64,000 bases of DNA from Cryptomeria japonica. Taxonomy: Eukaryota; Streptophyta; Pinopsida; Cupressales; Cupressaceae. The notes under the pieces were generated by a model, which saw only the letters and a list, made by a program, of their open reading frames with translations, ran no database searches and was not told the DNA's origin. The translations under genes and the position numbers were made by a program. Positions 12,266-23,878 of the stretch are shown piece after piece. The stretch lies in NCBI RefSeq assembly GCF_030272615.1, contig NC_081405.1:25374272-25438271 (forward strand), written 5' to 3'. Each line of letters starts with the position of its first letter. Position 1 is the first letter of the stretch.

Positions 12266-13193
12266 TGTACCTATTTCTACACACACTAGAGAAGGGAAAT
12301 AATTTGGGAATAGGGGTATTCCTAAGTCAAACCCCGGTTTGGGAATTAACCTTAAATGGAATATTGCAAATACTAAAATAAACAATGGAGAGATATACCT
12401 CAGATCTACAATGAATTATAATGATGCTTTTCTTCTTGATTGTAATCACATATATTTTGTATGAAATGGCACGAACATGACAAAACCCCAAATCACACAG
12501 ACATGCTTGCATATGAATGATGCAATTTTACTCCACAATGGATGAATGAAGAATATGCAGCCTTGAAGACCTCTGAAAATGCTTGTTAATGTTTCATGGA
12601 TGCAAGGATGCTTGATTGCTTAACATATAGAGAGCTTAGATTGGATTAGATTGCTTAGATGAGAATGAGTTGAGAAGGATGCCTTATATAGGGATTTCAT
12701 AACTGAAATCACCTTTAGACCAACTTAGAATCAACATATTTTTGCACGGAGCTAAATTTGAATAGGATAAGACCGCCCAATCATCCTCTCAAAATTTGGG
12801 GAAAAAAGTGTGGAACCATGGTGGTGCCATGGTCCTGACCACTTTTTTTCTAAATTTATAGGGATGTGAACTATCGTGATTCTAATGCTAAATCTAGCTT
12901 AGTGGCTCAACCCAAGATGTGTAGATATGTGAAATATGTTTTTAGAGTTGAAATTAGGGCAAGATTAAGGAAAAATCACGATAAAATGATAAAGGGCATA
13001 CCTAGAATTAAGGGCTTAAATAAGAGTGTGATGATGTAATAAAGTGGAATAAGACCCATAATATTGAATTAAATATAAATTAATAGTAATAAAGGTCCCA
13101 TAATGCATAAAGGAGAGGGAAATACTAAAATAAGTGTTAGGAGAGTGTGAAATTGGACACACTAATAAAGGGTGTACAATTTACTATGCTACA
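12266..13193 (-). mobile_element. Left (3') LTR of element 0; outer boundary uncertain
   Basis: The right edge, ...TTTACTATGCTACA at 13193, followed by TTTATCCCCCACTTC, is a minus-strand LTR start with a polypurine tract. It matches the solo LTR at 56545-58196 in its terminal GTACAATTTAC.ATGCTACA, in a block around CCATGGTCC.GAC.ACTTTT, and in a TATA-like CTATATAAGG on the minus strand about 510 bp from the end (about 530 bp in the solo copy). I could not fix the left edge; it may lie beyond 12266. Confidence 0.55.
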
Positions 13194-13210
13194 TTTATCC
13201 CCCACTTCAG
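13194..13210 (-). other. Polypurine tract of element 0
   Basis: Read on the minus strand as CTGAAGTGGGGGATAAA directly before the LTR start TGTAGCATAG. It primes plus-strand DNA synthesis in LTR elements and sets the element's orientation. Confidence 0.55.
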
Positions 13211-14953
13211 CGGAGTATGAGCTTACGGTCACACTCTCAATAAAGTAGAAAGATGAGAGAGAGGAGAAAATAGGAGCGCAATCACAAGGAGATAAGACTT
13301 CAATAATTTCAAGGAACCAAGCCCCTAATCTTAGGTGTAATGCTCGCCAAAATACCCTAGAGAAACTAAGCATCTAACATACTAATGGAGATAAGAACAA
13401 TTTATTTAACATCTATGATCAACTAATGCAACATATAACTCCATTGTTTAACTACACCCATTAACCAATTAACCATTATGAACATTTAACACTACACATT
13501 TCATTAATTTACGCAAGCAGAAATAAACATAAACAACATTAATTCTTCCCTAGGGTACTTCAATGTCGTTACTTAATTAACTATCATAATGACATCCTAC
13601 TCACATGATAATCACATTCCATTCTAACTTAATGCATTATATCCATTTCCTAACCATGAGATATGCAATCTACTATGATTTTTATCCAATGTGATATGTG
13701 TACTATTCTATCATTCAACTAGCATGATATATTCTTCCTTTTAAATGTGAGACAACCCCTTTATCCTACATTAATTTTATGCACCAAATCCAAATGTGTT
13801 TTAACCCAACATTTCCTATCTACATGCTCTTTATCCTTTTCCATGATAATGCAATCCTAATGCATAGGTATATTCCATCTCTACTAATCCATTTAAACAT
13901 ACTTCTATTGCATCTAATTCCCTAACATGATCATTTATTTCAACATTAATTCCAAATGCATAATGCAATAATCTTAATGCAATCTTCTTCTTAACAATCC
14001 CTTACATGAAATGCATAATTTCCATTCTACCAATGCATCTACATGAATCATTCATCCAATCATATTATCTAACATTCTCATTAATACTAATCCATTCATT
14101 AAGGTTCCTTCTCATTTCAATCATATCCTAGTCATTTCATAGAATTCAATTTCAACCAATACAATTAAGCCATAATATAAATCCATTCCATTTAATTTAC
14201 TAATACACTTAAGGACATTTCTTCCATTCTCTAAGTACAACGTGATACATCATATAGTCTTATTACAATCCATGACATAATCCTAATTTCCAACTACTAC
14301 CTTCTTACAATTACAATTACATAAAATACACCATGAGCATATCTCTTCCTATTACAAGATCCCAACTACTACATACAAGAATATTACATTACATGAATTC
14401 CATCATATTCATTACATAAATCTGTTACAAGGTACATCCATAATCATCATGAAGAATAATACACATCCACACAAGAACAATCCAAGAGAATATCCCAATG
14501 GCTAAAAAATACCAACCACCTGACCATGTGGAACCAAAGGAACCACCCCCCGTGCTAGGAGATGACACAAGGTCCCAACACACACTCTAAACCTAAGCTG
14601 GCACCTATAACCAAAGAGACTAATCACACAAGGACTCTCATGTAATAACCAACACAAAACAACAAGAATAAACTCCTAGAGGCGTACAACTCAACAAGAC
14701 ATAAAATGCAACCAATAAGGCATAATCATAAATCATTAAGGGAACATATGTAGGTGTGGAGTGTCATCACATGCCATCCTCAAAACATAACAACATAAGG
14801 CACTAGCCTGATGGACATGTGGAGCCATCTCAACCTATGAGAGATCAAGGGAGAATGACTTGCCATAGCAATATTCTTCTCATGCTTATCCTAAAACATC
14901 CTCCCTAGGATCAAGTCACGAGGCTCACATCAATTTTATCTTTATTAATGAAT
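13211..14953 (-). other. Non-coding 3' interior of element 0, left part
   Basis: Pyrimidine- and A-rich sequence with many CAT/ATTCC runs and no open frame of note. It lies between the element 0 polypurine tract and the insertion point of element 1, and should continue at 60052. Its pol genes, if any, would lie to the right of the window. Confidence 0.4.
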
Positions 14954-14958
14954 CTATC

Positions 14959-15707
14959 TGTATACGATGAAAATGGATACAACAATATTGAAAGACTAAA
15001 TGAATTCAACCACCAAACCCTAGCCTAACAACAACAAAGATCCACCATAACATATGAAGATTACCTAAGATAATGCAAATCAAATGAAATCACAAAGATT
15101 ATACCATCACATGTCCAATAGGGTTTGAATCTCCATTCTTCCTATCTCCATTGATCTTGCTTGATATATTTGCTCTCAAATTTTGTGTGCACAAGAGCTC
15201 AACAAAGAACGGAAATGTGGTTGCAAGTAGGCTTGATCACATATGAAAGATTGATTGTTAGGACGCTTGATTAGAATGTATATGTCCAAGGGTTGAATGC
15301 ATAGGGTTGATAATGAAGGAAGCATCTCCTTATATAGAAAACACTATAAGAAATGGAGGGATAAGATTGAGAGGTGTAAAAGATAAATGGTCGGCTATGA
15401 TTAGAGGGTAGGTAGAGAAAATAAGAAAATAATAAGAGGGTAGGTAGTGTAGGAATTAAGAGATGAATGACATGTGTCATGGGTAGAAAAGGTTAATGAA
15501 TTAATTAAATAAATAAAGCTTTATTTAATTAATAGAGGAAGTGGGATCAATTAAATAAATAAAAGTATTTATTTAATTTAGGAAAAGGATAATTTAAATA
15601 AATAAATGTATTTATTTAAATGAGAAATAAGGCTAGAAGAGGATAAATGAATTAATTAAATAAATAAGGATTTATTTAATTAGACTAGACAATTTTAGGT
15701 GTCTACA
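14959..15707 (-). repeat. Element 1 left (3') LTR
   Basis: 749 bp; on the minus strand it starts TGTAGACACCTAAAATTG and ends ...TCCATTTTCATCGTATACA. Closely matches 29967-30616 and 59897-60046. The U3 part (15490-15690) holds four AT-rich perfect or near-perfect hairpins in series. A TATA-like TTATATA lies at 15332-15338 (TATATAAGG on the minus strand). Confidence 0.85.
15592..15621. repeat. AT hairpin corresponding to element 2's insertion target
   Basis: ATTTAAATAAATA, loop AATG, TATTTATTTAAAT: a perfect 13-bp inverted repeat. In the right LTR the matching site is where element 2 integrated, and its AAATG target duplication covers exactly the loop plus one arm base. This left copy shows the unoccupied state. 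Confidence 0.8.
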
Positions 15708-15720
15708 TTTTGCCCCTCTT
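15708..15720 (-). other. Element 1 polypurine tract
   Basis: On the minus strand AAAGAGGGGCAAAA precedes the LTR start TGTAGACACC. Element 2 has the similar AGGGGCAAAA at the same place. Confidence 0.7.
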
Positions 15721-15956
15721 TGAGACAATGCAGCTTATCACGTTGTTTCAAAAAGATAATATGAACTGATACAAAGTTGCCCCAAGATGGGAATGATATG
15801 CCCCTTGAGAGATTGGATGAAAATGTCTGGAAAGATCGCAGACAATCTCTCCATAAGAAAGAAAGGCTAGAATGGACTGACCGGATAGAGTGACAGAGTC
15901 ACGGGATAAAGAAGACTGACTCGAGAGACGAGGGTTAGGGCTAGGGCTAGGGCAGT

Positions 15957-15968
15957 CTATAAAATAGA
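15957..15968 (+). promoter_or_regulatory. TATA box of the antisense gene in element 1
   Basis: CTATAAAATAGA at 15957-15968 on the plus strand, about 90 bp upstream of the ATG at 16053. A short inverted repeat (CGAGG...CCTCG, 15972-15990) lies near the expected start site. It is outside the LTR and opposite to gag-pol, so it would drive only the antisense gene. Confidence 0.5.
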
Positions 15969-16235
15969 CCACGAGGGGAATACATCCTCGTTGTCATCCA
16001 CACATCCAAGAAATCAGAGTGCAGAGAGAAAATAGAGCAGCAGCAGTCAGCAATGATGGCATTGGTGCATATATTCGATCGCATTCGCCGGTTTCAGAGG
16101 CCAGCAGATGCAGGAGAGCTGGTAAGTATCATAAAACCTCCTTGTACTTTGTCGCAATAAATGTTGTCATTAATGCATGTTAGGTAGCACATTTAATGCA
16201 TTTTAGAATATGTCAAACAAGGTCAAAAAACGCCG

Positions 16236-16486
16236 AGGCGCGTCTGTGCTGGTGCCAGGCGCGTCTAGGTTAGCTAGGCATGTCTGTGTTTGTGCTAGGC
16301 ACGTCTATGCAGGAAAAGACGTCTATGTCAAATGCGAGCGCGTCTGTGTTGTGCAGGCACATTTGTGCTATGTGGGCACGTCTGTGTAGAGAAGGCGCGT
16401 CTGTGCAGAGCATAGGCACGTTTGTGTATTTTAGGCGCGTCTGTGCAGAGAAGGCACATTTGTGCAATATGTAAGCGCGTTTATGT
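16236..16486 (+). repeat. CGCGTCTGTG-type short repeat array in the antisense gene's intron
   Basis: About a dozen variants of GGCGCGTCTGTG (also GGCACGTCTGTG, GGCACATTTGTG) spaced some 20-25 bp apart. The same motif occurs on the minus strand in element 1's leader (28260-28470 and 29650-29860). Confidence 0.75.
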
Positions 16487-16539
16487 CTTCAAGGCCAAAT
16501 CAACAGTTCTGTGATGAACATACGCTGTCGATTGGATAA

Positions 16540-16890
16540 GCTACTGAGAGGATACACTCAAGCAGGTCCTCTAGGGAAGACTAGAATAGCAAATAGGGCT
16601 AGGATTGACAATTTTGTGATAGAACTCTCAAGAGGATACACTCAAGCAGAGGCCCTAGGATAGGATAGATCGAGACACTTTGTGATGAACAGGGAGTACC
16701 AAGTCATAGTACTTTGTGATGAACAAGGAGTACTAAAAAGAGCAATACTTTGTGATGAACACGGAGTACCACTAGGATAAAAAGTAACACTTTGTGATGA
16801 ACAGTGAGTATTGCTAGGATAGAGTGCCATAAGCACTAGGATAAAAAGCAACATTTTGTGATGAACAAGGAATGCTACTATGATTGACAC
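16540..16890 (+). repeat. TTTGTGATGAAC repeat array in the antisense gene's intron
   Basis: Five to six imperfect units of ACTTTGTGATGAACA.GGAGTA with a GGATA spacer, plus two copies of GAGAGGATACACTCAAGCAG (start of the array). Non-coding; lies between the CGCGTCTGTG array and the splice acceptor. Confidence 0.75.
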
Positions 16891-18604
16891 AGTTGATTTT
16901 ATTCACTACAGGAGGACCTACCTATGTTGGAGTCATGGGAGAGATTCCCGTTGACTCAGAGTTTGTGAGTAGAGCTGACAGTTGAGGAGAGAGCAACGGT
17001 TGAGGCCATGGGCTTGCGACATATTTTGTGTGTGCCTGAGTTTCGGGCGAACATGGGATTGCTGACTGTGCTGGCTGAGAGATGGCACTCAGAGACTTGT
17101 AGTTTTCATTTGCCGATGGGTGAGATGACAGTCACCTTAGAGGATGTATATAGGATACTGAGGATACACACTAGTGACATAGCATACCAGATATGCCTGG
17201 GGACCGTGCGTATTGGCGCATTTGTATTATGAGCTCCTTTAGTTTGTATACCATGGATTCGTATGATTGGGCTGCGGAGTGACATTATTACAAGTATGGG
17301 CTTATGAGCATCTGCCGGTGACCCGACCGATACATTTCAGAGGCAGGGGCCATGGGTGCAGTTTTGTTCACTTATATGACATGATTACTTCGTAGCCGCG
17401 GATCGGGAGACTGGAGCGTTGGCACAGGATCATTGATGAGATTGACACTGTGGTATGGAGGCCATACCGAGAGTGCGAGGAGTGGGAGGATGATGCAGTG
17501 GAGTTGTCATACACCTTCAGGAGCAGGTATCTGATTGGGTGGATGCCCTATGTACTGAAGAGGTAGTTGGTTGATAGGGTTTGCAAGCAGTTTGATAGGA
17601 TTCAGCGGATGCCAAGGGGTTCTAGGATGTATGCTCGGATAGTGAGAGATCAGGCACACTTTGGGCCATTATTATCATATGATCAGGCAGTGATGCAGCG
17701 GGTGGAGATGATGCCCTTGCCTTGAGATATGTGGCTAGAGATAGAGGATGCATCGATGGATGCAGAGTATACTGCATATTGGGCGGAGCATCCATTTCCT
17801 CGACTGACAGATCCAGGTGAGCAGATAGATGGAGATGGTGGGGGTGATGAGGATGACGATGGAGATGGCAGAGGTAGAGGCCGACGAAGGAGGTGGGATG
17901 TGATAGGAGAGAGGAGAGTGGCTTCATGGAGAGAGGGTGGGGAGGAGAGACAGGCTCAGGTGGTGAGAGGCCGAGGTGGTTTACCATTACAGGTGCCAAC
18001 AACATAGGGTCCAAGACAGGTACAGGGATGAGGACAGGGGTAGGGGTAGCCACAGGAGCAGCCATAGGTGCAGCCACAGATACAGGGGCATAAGCAGCCA
18101 CAGGTACAGGGGGGAGAGGAGGAGGAGCAGGATGAGTTACTGGAGTTGAGGGAGATCTGCCAGGGATAGGAAGATGAGATCCAGGATCTGGAGAGGGAGA
18201 CATCTAGACTTAGGAGACAATTGAGGGATACAGAGCGGGAGAGAGATCAGGCTATCTAGCGTTATACAGAGGTTGAGACAACACTGAGGGTAGGGAGGCA
18301 GGCGACAGAGGACACAAGAGCTAGTTATGCTTATGTTCTACGAGCTGGGGAGGAGATAGGCTACTGGACAGACCTATACTATGGAGTTGTACCACTAGAG
18401 CAGCGGGCTAGGAGCTTTCGTAGACCATCGCGAATAGTGACGACCACTAGAGGGAGGGACAAGAGACAGGCATCCAACGATGGGGTCATGGGTCCTCCAC
18501 CACCACTAGATAGAGGGGACATGAGAGATGATCTTGGGGTGGGTCCTTCCAGGGCTAAGATTCCGTTGAGGCCAGGCGGCTCCGAGGGAGGGAGTTCATC
18601 ATAG

Positions 18605-20272
18605 CCTTAGAGGGCTCCCTATGCATTAGTTTTGTACCATTTTGTATGATGATGTAGAAACCTTCGGGTGATTGTAGCCATATGATTTTGACATCATTGT
18701 ATCATGACACTTATGATTTTTGAGATATGTATGAGATGATTCATCCTTGCGGCAACTATATGCATGTGTACCTATGTGATGAGATGTTTCATGATGTATG
18801 TTTCTATGTGATGTTTATGTTATGGATGCAAATATGTAGATGATGAAATGCAATATTTTTGTTCTTTTATGGTTTTAAATATGTTATGCAAATGTGAATG
18901 TATGAAATGCAGATGAATATGATAATGCAAATGTAAAATGTGCTAATATGTGTTGTGTGCAGGATGCGAGGCAATTGTGGTGTCTATATGTATGCATGAA
19001 ATGCTTATATGTGGTAATGTAGGTGCAAACTACATGAAATGAAAATATTTTTGGTGTGTCATTATACTCAGTCATGTGATAGCAGGCTATACAGACTCAA
19101 GAAGGACGATGGAAGTCAATCAAGAAAGGGGGATGGAAGATAGAAGATATGAAAGTGAAAGAGCTTCTTGTGCGTTATCATCATTGAGATTTATTATGGC
19201 AAATAGGTTATGACAATCTAGATATATGTTCAACCCAGAAAGTCATTGTACCTATTTGCATGGAGATAAGACAGTTGCAAACAAGGAATGCCCCAGTTCA
19301 TACTAGACTCTCAGTGTCCTCATATCCTTCGACAAGTCATAGAATTACGAAGAGACAATCCACAGATAGCAAAGAAAAATAGGTGACAATACCCCAACCT
19401 CGCCTTTCTAGTCAAAGACATCCTGGAGATAAAATCCCTAGTCAGAGATATCCCGAAAAAGCTAAAAGACATGTCACCAGAAAATTAAAATCAAAAGAAA
19501 ACCAAGACTCGACACCAACATCCACTGTAGTCCTCAAGTTTAGTGTCTCTTGTCACTTGTATAAGTCTATTTGATTGTGGTCACAATGTTTACTTTCACA
19601 AACAGATAGATAGCACTGAACCATAATGTTGTCTGAGTCTATTGAAATATTTGATTTGTTGAAGCCTATTGCTGCTTGTCTCATTTGAAAGCGAAACTTT
19701 ATTGCGGATTGGCGATGCAAGTGTTGCTTTATTATGGATTGTGCACGGATAGACTGAAGAAAACTGGAAGAATCTATGCTCCTCAAAACATGTGATGCGC
19801 TCAGTTCCACACCCATCACTAGACGTAGGATTTGCCTTAGCCACAAATAGGAGCTAATTTATTATGGATAAAAAGGGGTGAAAAGGAATGTTTATTATGA
19901 ATGGCAAACCAATCTTGGGTAGATCAATAACAAGCCATGATGGGAATGGGTAATTTTCTTATGGATGAATAGGTTGTGAGTGTGTACAAAAGTGAAAGGA
20001 TGAAATGGAATCCTGAAGGAGGGAGGAGCAATGTCTCTACGCATGGCGCAGGTGACCCAGTTTTTACCATGGTACTTGCCCAAGGCACCACCGAAGTGGT
20101 TTTCACCATTGGACGAAATGTTTTTCTATTTTTTTCAATTTTTTTGTGTTACAAGGCACTTGTTTGCTAGGTTTTCACCAAGTAACGATTTTTTATTTTT
20201 ATGATTTTTTTATTTTTTTATTTTTTGTGTTTTTTTATTTTTTTGTATTTTGAATTAGGATACTCTGAAGAG
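18605..20272 (-). other. Element 1, non-coding between antisense gene and integrase
   Basis: No credible frame. The part at 18640-19060 is rich in ATG/TATG runs and resembles 32830-33170 of element 2. The part at 20040-20180 (a CACCAAG/GTTTTCACC-type block) is shared with 34140-34290 of element 2. Long T runs at 20190-20250 directly follow the integrase end. Confidence 0.5.
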
Positions 20273-21659
20273 CTATGTGTAAAACTTGCGAAGGTGCATG
20301 CTATTGATAGCATCCTCCAAAGGTTCACCCTCTGTGGTTGAGAGCTGATATGCACCAGATCCATATGTTGTTGTGATGATGTAAGGACCAAGCCAGTTTT
20401 GTTCGAACTTGCCCCTCTTCTCTCTGTCTTGCTGATTTTTAGGTTTTTCTCTGAGAACCAAGTCACCTACCTCAAATGTGCGAGGTTTGACTTTATGATT
20501 GTAGCTGCGACTCATTCGTTGTTGATAAGCCTTGAGATGATTAAAAGCAGTTTGTCTTTGTTCATCCAATAGTTCAAGTTCTTGTAAGCGAAAGACCCTA
20601 TAGTCTTCGTCACTGATAATGTTTTGCAAAGAGACTCGTAAAGAGGGTAACTTGACCTCAATAGGCAAGATAGCTTCAATGTCATAGACAAGTGAATATG
20701 GTGTAGCTCCTATAGGTGTGCGGACGCTTGTGCGGTAAGCCCAAAGTGCAGAATTAAGTTGGATATGCCAATTGCAGCCAACGTCGTCGACTATCTTTTT
20801 CAGGATTTTAAGGATTGTTTTATTAGACACCTCAGCTTGACCGTTACCTTAGGGGTAATAAGGTGTAGAAGAATGATGTAATATGGAAGCGATCATAGAG
20901 TTCACAAACATCTTGATTTTTGAAGGGACGCCCGTTATCGGTGATGATGGAAACAGGAATACCGTATCGACAAATAATATAGTTGAGAATGAATGTATCA
21001 ATTTATTTTCTAGTGACTTGTGTAAGAGGCACCACTTCGATCCATTTTGTGAAATACTCTGTGGCAGTGATGATGAATTTATGACCATTGGAGGAAGGAG
21101 GGTGAATCTTGCCTATGAGATCGAGTCCCCATTGACAAAAGGGCCAAGGAGTCGCAATTGGTTGAAGTTCTTGCACTGGTGCATGAATGAGGTCTCCATG
21201 AATTTGACACTGCTTACATTTCTTGACAAACTGATATGAGTCTTTTTCCATATTGGGCCAATAATATCCATTCCTGATGAGTTTCTTGGCTAAGGTAGGA
21301 CCACTAGAATATGGACCACATATCCCTTCACGAACTTCACGTAACACAATTTGAGCTTCGTCCCTTTCTAAACATGTAAGAAGAGTGCCATCTAGAGCTC
21401 GACGATATAGGATATCAGCTAAAATGACGTATCGAGAAGATTGGCGAATGAAAGTGCGACGTTGGTTATTGGATAGGTCAGGAGGAAGGGTATTGTCATG
21501 AAGGTATGTGAAAATGGAGCCATATAACTGGGACTCAGGACCGACGACACATATCATCTTAGGAGTGATCTCATACGAGGGAACCGAAAGGTTATCCACC
21601 AAGAACTCATAGCAGGTCTCATTTTGTGGTAGATTGATTAGTGAAGCAATTGTAGCCAT
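20273..21659 (-). pseudogene. Element 1 integrase, broken
   Basis: Reads on the minus strand from the zinc-binding domain to the C-terminal domain. The KKCKQCQ cysteine pair is present, but the two zinc-ligand histidines expected before it read Arg and Tyr (REGICGPYSSG; element 2 keeps both His). The core shows WGLDLIGKI with the first Asp, a second Asp in ITDNGRP and the Glu in GNGQAE. A TAA stop interrupts the core near 20850, and the frame is broken again near 21000. The C-terminal part (20273-20830) is open and carries the GPY-type FEQNWLGPYII segment, ending HLRKFYT. Loss of the zinc site and the stop make it non-functional. Confidence 0.85.
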
Positions 21660-21671
21660 AGCATCCGCGGC

Positions 21672-22483
21672 TCAATTCTGCTCTCTTGGTATCTGCTCAA
21701 AGTCTAACTTCATGAAATGTTGCTTCTGGTCATCCACCATTCTTTTGTAAGACATTAACTTCTCATCCTTTGTTTGGTAGTCATCAGTTGCTTGATGAAT
21801 TACAAGTTGAGAGTCCCCAAAAACATGAAGTTCCTGGATCTTCCACTGAACTGCAATCCGTAATCCAGTTGTTAATGCCTCGTATTCTGCCATGTTATTA
21901 GTGCAGGGAAATGATAATCGATATGATTTTGGTATGGAATCCCCTTGAGGGTTATGAAGAGGATGCCAACTCTTGCCCCATGCTGTGTGTATGAACCGTC
22001 AAAGTATAGCTGCCAAGGCTTTGTGTGTGACACTATCAAGATGGATTCATCTGGAAATTCTGAAGTTAGAGGAACATCATCTATCATGGGAGAATCTGCT
22101 AACTGATTTGCTATAGCTTGTCCTTTTATTGCTTTTCTGTCCACATACTCAATGTCGAATTCACTCAGGAGCATCACCCATTTGGCTAGTTGCCCAGTAA
22201 GTGTTGCTTTATTGAGAAGCTATTTCAATGGATCGATCCTTGCAATCAACTTAGTTTTATGCGTTAGCATGTAATGTCATAATTTCTGTGAAGCAAAGAC
22301 CACTGCGAGACACACACGCTCAATTGGTGTGCAGTTTAGCTCATATCCCACCAATGTGCGACTAATGTAATAGATTGCCTTTTCTTTGCCCTCAACAACC
22401 TGTTGTGCTAAGAATGCCCCCAATGCTGTTGAAGTAGTTGATATGTATAGTAATAGAGGTTGATCTGGAACTGGTGGCATCAA
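21672..22483 (-). pseudogene. Element 1 RNase H plus second (archaeal-type) RNase H
   Basis: 22277-22483 holds the end of the first RNase H (YISRTLVGYELNCTPIERVC). 21872-22177 holds the linker with DIEYVDRKAIKGQAIANQLA and the start of a second RNase H, WQLYFDGSYTQHGARVGI. 21672-21893 continues it with MAEYEALTTGLR and VFGDSQLVIHQ. The Asp-Glu-Asp order (FDGS, AEYEAL, GDSQLV) marks archaeal-type RNase H and is a hallmark of Tat elements. The pieces are in different frames, so the polyprotein is broken at least twice. Confidence 0.85.
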
Positions 22484-22543
22484 AACTGGCAGATTCAGAA
22501 GATAATCTTTGAGTATTTGGAAAGCCTGTTGACAGTTATCATC

Positions 22544-23560
22544 TCATTTGAATTTGATGTTTTTATGTAGAAAGTGCTGAAAAGGATTACATTTATCCAC
22601 AAGTTGTGCTATGAATCTTTGTATGGACTGGAGTCTCCCTTGCAAAGATTGAAGTTGACTAATATTTCGTGGTGGTTGCATCTCTAGGATGGCCTTGACT
22701 TTTGCTGGATCGGCTTCGATTCCTCTTTTGGAGACAATGAATCCCAGGAGCTTCCCGGAGGTTACTCCAAAGACACATTTCTTGGGGTTTAATCTTACTT
22801 TATATTTTTCCAATCGATCAAAAATGACTGAAAGTATGTCCAAATATGTATCTCTGTCTATTGATTTTCCCAAGAGGTCGTCAACATAATCTTCCACAGT
22901 AACGTGCATGAGATCATGAAAGATAGTAGTCATGGCTCTTTGATATGTAGCGCCTGCATTCTTTAGCCCAAAGGGCATGACATTCCAGCAGAAAGTTTCC
23001 CAAGGACAAGTGAATGCTGTTTTGTGTTGATCCTCAGATGCGATTTTTATTTGATTATAACTAGAGAATCCATCCATCAAAGATAACATCGCATGACCTG
23101 CTGTGAGATCTATGATCAAGTCAATATTTGGTAATGGAAAGTCATCCTTAGGACAAGCTTTGTTGATGTCTCTGAAGTTTGTACATATTCTGATGCTACG
23201 ATCTGGTTTACTGACAGACACTAAGTTGGAGATCCATTTAGGATAATCAATTGGGCGTATGAATCCAACATCCAATAATTTTTCAAGTTCTTCCTTGACT
23301 AATAATGCCACTTGTGGATGCATCTTTCTTAATCTCTGTTTCACTAGTTTTGCCCCCGGTTTAACTGTCAAATGATGCATTACCAAATCTGGATCCAATC
23401 TAGGCATATCAGCGTATGACCATGCAAAATTGATTTGCCGCTCTGTGAAGAAACTTATGAACTTTGATCTTTCTATCTCTGTTAGAGATTGAGCTAGGAA
23501 TATGTTATGTGGAATTTCTTCTATACCAATGTTTGTTTTGATGGTCTCCTCTACCAACAT
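22544..23560 (-). pseudogene. Element 1 reverse transcriptase
   Basis: A 338-codon open frame. Visible RT motifs in order: KEELEKLLDVGFIRPIDYP, RICTNFRDINKACPKDDFP, LSLMDGFSSYNQI, PFGLKNAGATYQRAM, and the catalytic box YVDDLLGKS with both Asp residues, then LGFIVSKRGIEADPAKV. It copies the RNA genome into DNA inside the virus-like particle. The catalytic residues look intact, but the frame ends in a stop before RNase H and lacks a continuous join to protease, so the full polyprotein cannot be made. Confidence 0.9.
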
Positions 23561-23878
23561 AGATGATTTTGCTTCTTATGATGCTAGGAGAATGTCAAGC
23601 CTTCTATCCTCGGGTGCCTCAAAGAGGTTTTCGCCCTTAGATACGACCTTTCTTTTTACTTTTTTGGGGTCAAACAACAGCACAACGTGGTTTTCACCAT
23701 AAGACCCTTGATTTGTTTTTATTTTTATGTTTTTACTACTGGAAGGCCCGACACCCTCACCAAAATATGCCATGCTATTTAGTTCTATAGTGTATCCCGC
23801 CTTATGGTCCCCGGGGGGGAGATCATCTTGTATGCCTAGATAGTCAATAAAGGCTTCATCATTTTGGAATGTGTCAAA

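Larger units (their letters stand above)
16053..18604 (+). pseudogene. Antisense spliced gene: plant-mobile-domain-like protein, decayed
   Basis: Lies in the 3' region of element 1 on the strand opposite to gag-pol. Exon 1 is 16053-16121 (23 codons, ending CTG|GTAAGT). The intron is 16122-16911, ending TTCACTACAG. Exon 2 is 16912-18604, joined in phase 0. The coding part shows LAERWHSETCSFHLPMGEM and LLQVWAYEHLPVTRPI with WRPY downstream, the usual order in plant mobile domain (PMD) proteins, known from transposons and retrotransposons. Then come an acidic Gly/Asp run (DGDGGGDEDDDGDGRGRG), a Gln/Pro-rich stretch and a coiled coil near 18140-18300. Stops at 16966, 17393, 17564, 17723, 18005, 18029, 18041, 18047, 18065, 18167 and 18257, and at least one frameshift between 17200 and 17290, disable it. 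From about 17290 the remaining frame runs to the end stop at 18602. The function of PMD proteins in retroelements is not established. Element 2 has no counterpart. Confidence 0.7.

Noticed and set aside
15930..15953. Telomere-like GGGTTAGGGCTAGGGCTAGGG run
   Set aside because: Only three imperfect units with an extra C, next to the TATA box of the antisense gene; not a telomeric array.
17622..18203. 193-codon minus-strand Pro-rich frame
   Set aside because: It is the reverse of the Gly/Asp- and Gln-rich coding part of the plus-strand antisense gene; its proline and valine richness follows from that composition.
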